DNA of 64,000 bases from Varroa destructor (lineage: Eukaryota; Arthropoda; Arachnida; Mesostigmata; Varroidae), in NCBI RefSeq assembly GCF_002443255.2, contig NW_019211459.1, positions 1,802,838-1,866,837 on the forward strand. The letters are read 5' to 3'. A program made the translations under genes and the position numbers. The notes beneath the pieces are model-generated. The model saw only the letters and a program-made list of their open reading frames with translations, was not told where the DNA came from and did not search any database. Shown here piece by piece: positions 63,101 through 64,000 of this stretch (the first letter of the stretch is position 1; each line of letters begins with the position of its first letter).

Positions 63101-63739
63101 TAAACTTGGCTTGCAACTGGAAACAACCCTGAATTTTTACATATCGCTAAATTTCGGTACGTGGGTGGACGTTTGATAGAAATCGATATATGTGAAAACC
63201 AGGAACAATAATGAAAAGAGCACGTGGGATAGTACAATATCGACTCCAACATAGGTTATGCTGAATTCTCAACAATATTGGACGAACCTTTTCGAGAACT
63301 GAAATTTCTTAGCAGCGGCACCATGGGTTTTTTCGAATGTACATATTACAGGAAAAAGTAGTCGAGTGATGCTTCCTTAGTAACAGTTTATTTTAAAAAA
63401 TTTTGTATACATATACATGTATATATATATATATATACGTATATATATATATAGGATCAATCAAGTCACAAAATGATGAACAATTTAATCAGATTATTTT
63501 CCATGTGAAAGTCAGTATGTATGATGCAGGAAAGCAACAAAGACACACGCATCCAATGAAGCGTGTTTTTCCCCTTTGCAAAGTCTAAACTAACTGTGTT
63601 TTGTTGTTAGTCTCCTGCCACGGGTCACGACATCATGATGCCACATGACCTAAGCCTAGAAGGTGACGCAGATCATGTAATGAGCTCTCGCCATGGAACG
63701 ACAAATCACTCGCATGGTGGAGCGACTGTAGGATTTGAG
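53986..63739 (+). CDS. Lnk: SH2B/Lnk adaptor protein, gene span (10 coding exons, 3' end outside window)
   Basis: Exons 53986-54120, 57431-57748, 58138-58493, 58778-59104, 59745-59827, 60333-60691, 60825-61340, 61534-61642, 61910-62139 and 63611-63739 join in one frame for 854 codons. The product is an SH2B-family adaptor; Drosophila Lnk acts at the membrane in insulin receptor signalling, binding phosphotyrosine through SH2. Visible parts are a Ser/Thr/Ala-rich N-terminus (to about 240), a basic [12 protein letters not shown] motif (248-259), a PH domain (about 339-566, with a long insertion at about 438-543), and an SH2 domain (about 688-790, FLVR Arg at 718). Past the SH2 domain the chain continues with low complexity off the edge. 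The N-terminal phenylalanine-zipper dimerisation domain was not recognised. Very likely the orthologue. Confidence 0.92.
54121..57430 (+). other. Intron 1 of SH2B/Lnk
   Basis: 3.3 kb of AT-rich DNA with a CAG-rich patch at 55146-55184. No dimerisation-domain exon was recognised in it, nor any other gene. Confidence 0.65.
55146..55184. repeat. CAG/CGG/TAG trinucleotide-like repeat in intron 1
   Basis: Interrupted GCA/GCG/GTA units, about 39 bases. Confidence 0.85.
57431..57748 (+). CDS. Lnk: SH2B/Lnk coding exon 2 (low-complexity N-terminal part)
   Basis: The acceptor is TAATTTTCAG; the donor GTAGAT starts at 57749. Phase 0 at both ends, codons 46-151. It begins [14 protein letters not shown] and runs into a poly-Thr stretch encoded by ACA/ACG repeats (57593-57627), then a polar segment ending DQQQ. 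No domain was recognised. It is taken as coding because it is a 106-codon frame with good splice sites that fits both neighbours. Confidence 0.65.
57749..58137 (+). other. Intron 2 of SH2B/Lnk
   Basis: 389 bases, GT-AG ends (GTAGAT and TTTCTGCAG). Nothing else seen. Confidence 0.7.
58138..58493 (+). CDS. Lnk: SH2B/Lnk coding exon 3 (Ser/Thr-rich region and basic motif)
   Basis: The acceptor is TTTCTGCAG; the donor is at GTACTA (58494). Codons 152-269 plus two bases of 270. A long Ser/Thr/Ala-rich stretch leads to [19 protein letters not shown]. This matches the conserved PFFRRLSFRGLKR motif ahead of the PH domain in fly Lnk and is the first firm SH2B marker. It is a likely basic or phosphorylation site (RRIS). 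Confidence 0.85.
58494..58777 (+). other. Intron 3 of SH2B/Lnk
   Basis: 284 bases from GTACTA to GGTCACAG. The phase (2 then 1 base) rebuilds a Ser codon. The eight-G run before the acceptor is unusual for a polypyrimidine tract, so this acceptor is less certain than the others. Confidence 0.6.
58778..59104 (+). CDS. Lnk: SH2B/Lnk coding exon 4 (linker and start of PH domain)
   Basis: One base completes codon 270, then codons 271-378 plus two bases of 379. The donor GTCAGT starts at 59105. An Ala/Gly-rich spacer (partly from a GCA/CAG repeat, 58864-58893) is followed by [20 protein letters not shown] and then PDDDEI..., ending HKWT. This matches the first strands of the family PH domain (KIVVECRKEGTVHYL..., ..QKWEK). 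Confidence 0.85.
59105..59744 (+). other. Intron 4 of SH2B/Lnk
   Basis: 640 bases, GTCAGT to ATCTTTCAG. The phase 2 junction rebuilds Arg 379. No other content recognised. Confidence 0.85.
59745..59827 (+). CDS. Lnk: SH2B/Lnk coding exon 5 (PH domain core)
   Basis: The acceptor is CTTTCAG; the donor GTACGT starts at 59828. Codons 380-406 plus one base of 407. It reads [20 protein letters not shown] and then KALRAKK, closely matching CRLVLVKTTGGYMLEFYSPPK in the fly PH domain. Confidence 0.93.
59828..60332 (+). other. Intron 5 of SH2B/Lnk
   Basis: 505 bases, GTACGT to ATCTCCAG. AT-rich, nothing else seen. Confidence 0.85.
60333..60691 (+). CDS. Lnk: SH2B/Lnk coding exon 6 (PH domain and start of its insertion)
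   Basis: The acceptor is TCATCTCCAG; donor GTTAGT at 60692 (non-consensus T at +3). Codons 408-526. It begins [19 protein letters not shown] and continues [11 protein letters not shown], a near match to the family PH domain. It then enters about 85 residues of Thr/Ser/Gln/Ala-rich sequence that fly and vertebrate homologues lack at this point. The donor is supported because the frame hits a stop at 60716 and because phase 0 fits the next exon. Confidence 0.88.
60692..60824 (+). other. Intron 6 of SH2B/Lnk (133 bases)
   Basis: GTTAGT to TTTTATTCAG. It contains an in-frame TGA at 60716, which excludes read-through. Confidence 0.8.
60825..61340 (+). CDS. Lnk: SH2B/Lnk coding exon 7 (end of PH, linker, start of SH2)
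   Basis: The acceptor is TTTTTATTCAG; the donor is at GTAATA (61341). Phase 0 at both ends, codons 527-698. The first 17 residues are still insertion. Then [20 protein letters not shown] gives the last strand and C-terminal helix of the PH domain, with its invariant Trp. A Gly/Ser/Pro-rich linker follows, with several possible phosphorylation sites. The exon ends [12 protein letters not shown], the start of the SH2 domain. Confidence 0.92.
61341..61533 (+). other. Intron 7 of SH2B/Lnk (193 bases)
   Basis: GTAATA to CTTATTGTAG, phase 0. Confidence 0.88.
61534..61642 (+). CDS. Lnk: SH2B/Lnk coding exon 8 (SH2 domain, FLVR segment)
   Basis: Codons 699-734 plus one base. The acceptor is CTTATTGTAG; the donor GTAAAT starts at 61643. 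It reads [15 protein letters not shown], then [22 protein letters not shown] carries the Arg (718) that binds phosphotyrosine, and [17 protein letters not shown] is typical of the SH2B family. Confidence 0.96.
61643..61909 (+). other. Intron 8 of SH2B/Lnk (267 bases)
   Basis: GTAAAT to CTGTATAG. The phase 1 junction rebuilds Gly 735. Confidence 0.9.
61910..62139 (+). CDS. Lnk: SH2B/Lnk coding exon 9 (rest of SH2 domain)
   Basis: Two bases complete codon 735, then codons 736-811. The acceptor is CTGTATAG; donor GTTGGA (62140). It reads [20 protein letters not shown], then [20 protein letters not shown] and [13 protein letters not shown], nearly the same as fly Lnk. The His of the HLR motif (QCHVQHLWF region) and the C-terminal SH2 helix are present. 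The last about 20 residues (Thr/Pro-rich) lie past the domain. Confidence 0.95.
62140..63610 (+). other. Intron 9 of SH2B/Lnk
   Basis: 1.5 kb between exons 9 and 10, with GT and AG ends and matching phase 0. It contains a possible alternative mini-exon at 62276-62306 and the AT repeat at 63405-63453. No other coding sequence recognised. Confidence 0.6.
63405..63453. repeat. (TA)n microsatellite with interruptions
   Basis: ATACATATACATGTATATATA... with a CG interruption; about 50 bases. The peptide [10 protein letters not shown] in one frame is a by-product. Confidence 0.92.
63611..63739 (+). CDS. Lnk: SH2B/Lnk coding exon 10 (past SH2 domain; last exon in window)
   Basis: The acceptor is TTGTTGTTAG; the donor GTGCGT starts at 63740. 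It is open only in phase 0 as [20 protein letters not shown] and then [17 protein letters not shown], 43 codons (812-854). Phase 0 fits exon 9. There is no family match, as expected for the variable C-terminus; its GC content and clean splice sites against AT-rich flanks support it. The C-terminal tyrosine phosphorylation and Cbl-binding motif of the family, if kept, lies beyond the window. Confidence 0.7.
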
Positions 63740-64000
63740 GTGCGTGATGTCATATGCTTTCATAACTGCCATTATTTAATTTAATCTTTATGGCCTCGGT
63801 TGAGAAGACTCTCTGGCGATTAATGCTTCTACTTTATTAATAAAGTATTATATTTTGAAAACGTTGTTCGAACCCATGTTGAACAGGATCACCGCTAGTG
63901 AGTGCTAAAATATAAAAAAAGAAGAGAGACTGAGCTTTAGGTTGGTGAGACAATCGATCTGATCTTCGATTTCATTCATCTATCTAACTGAAGTTCATTG
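63740..64000 (+). other. Start of SH2B/Lnk intron 10
   Basis: AT-rich sequence after donor GTGCGT, running to the edge of the window. Nothing further seen. Confidence 0.6.

Overview
The window is animal nuclear DNA. It is AT-rich, with long introns, GT-AG splice sites and many microsatellites. The two recognisable genes match arthropod families best: calbindin-32 (Cbp53E) and the SH2B/Lnk adaptor. The sequence does not settle the species. Long introns, short coding exons and about 60% AT would suit a mite or another chelicerate, but that is a weak inference.

Layout. From 34550 leftwards on the minus strand, seven coding exons (34550 to 1730) encode the first about 205 residues of a hexa-EF-hand calbindin-32. 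They carry four complete, canonical calcium-binding loops; the last about 100 residues lie beyond the left edge. Intron 1 is about 21.9 kb. It holds no host exon that I can find, but it does contain a decayed mariner transposase (minus strand, 31.5-33.2 kb), apparently interrupted by a second Tc1/mariner relic on the plus strand, and a dense cluster of perfect stem-loops at 26.49-26.84 kb.

From 34.6 to 54.0 kb is the intergenic space between two divergently transcribed genes. Its left part is AT-rich and featureless apart from simple repeats. From about 47.6 kb it becomes more GC-rich and packed with trinucleotide repeats, which suits the promoter and 5' untranslated region of the right-hand gene.

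From 53986 rightwards on the plus strand, ten coding exons (53986 to 63739) join in one frame for 854 codons and encode an SH2B/Lnk adaptor. The order is a low-complexity Ser/Thr-rich N-terminus, a basic FFRRISFRG motif, a PH domain carrying an unusual insertion of about 105 residues, and a well-conserved SH2 domain with its FLVR arginine. The gene runs off the right edge. I did not recognise the family's N-terminal dimerisation domain.

The genes are unrelated in function: one protein is a cytosolic calcium buffer or sensor, mainly of neurons and muscle in flies, and the other is a membrane-proximal adaptor for insulin-type receptor tyrosine kinases. No RNA genes or CRISPR arrays were found. 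Exon limits are read by eye from splice signals, codon phase and remembered family sequence; no alignment was run.
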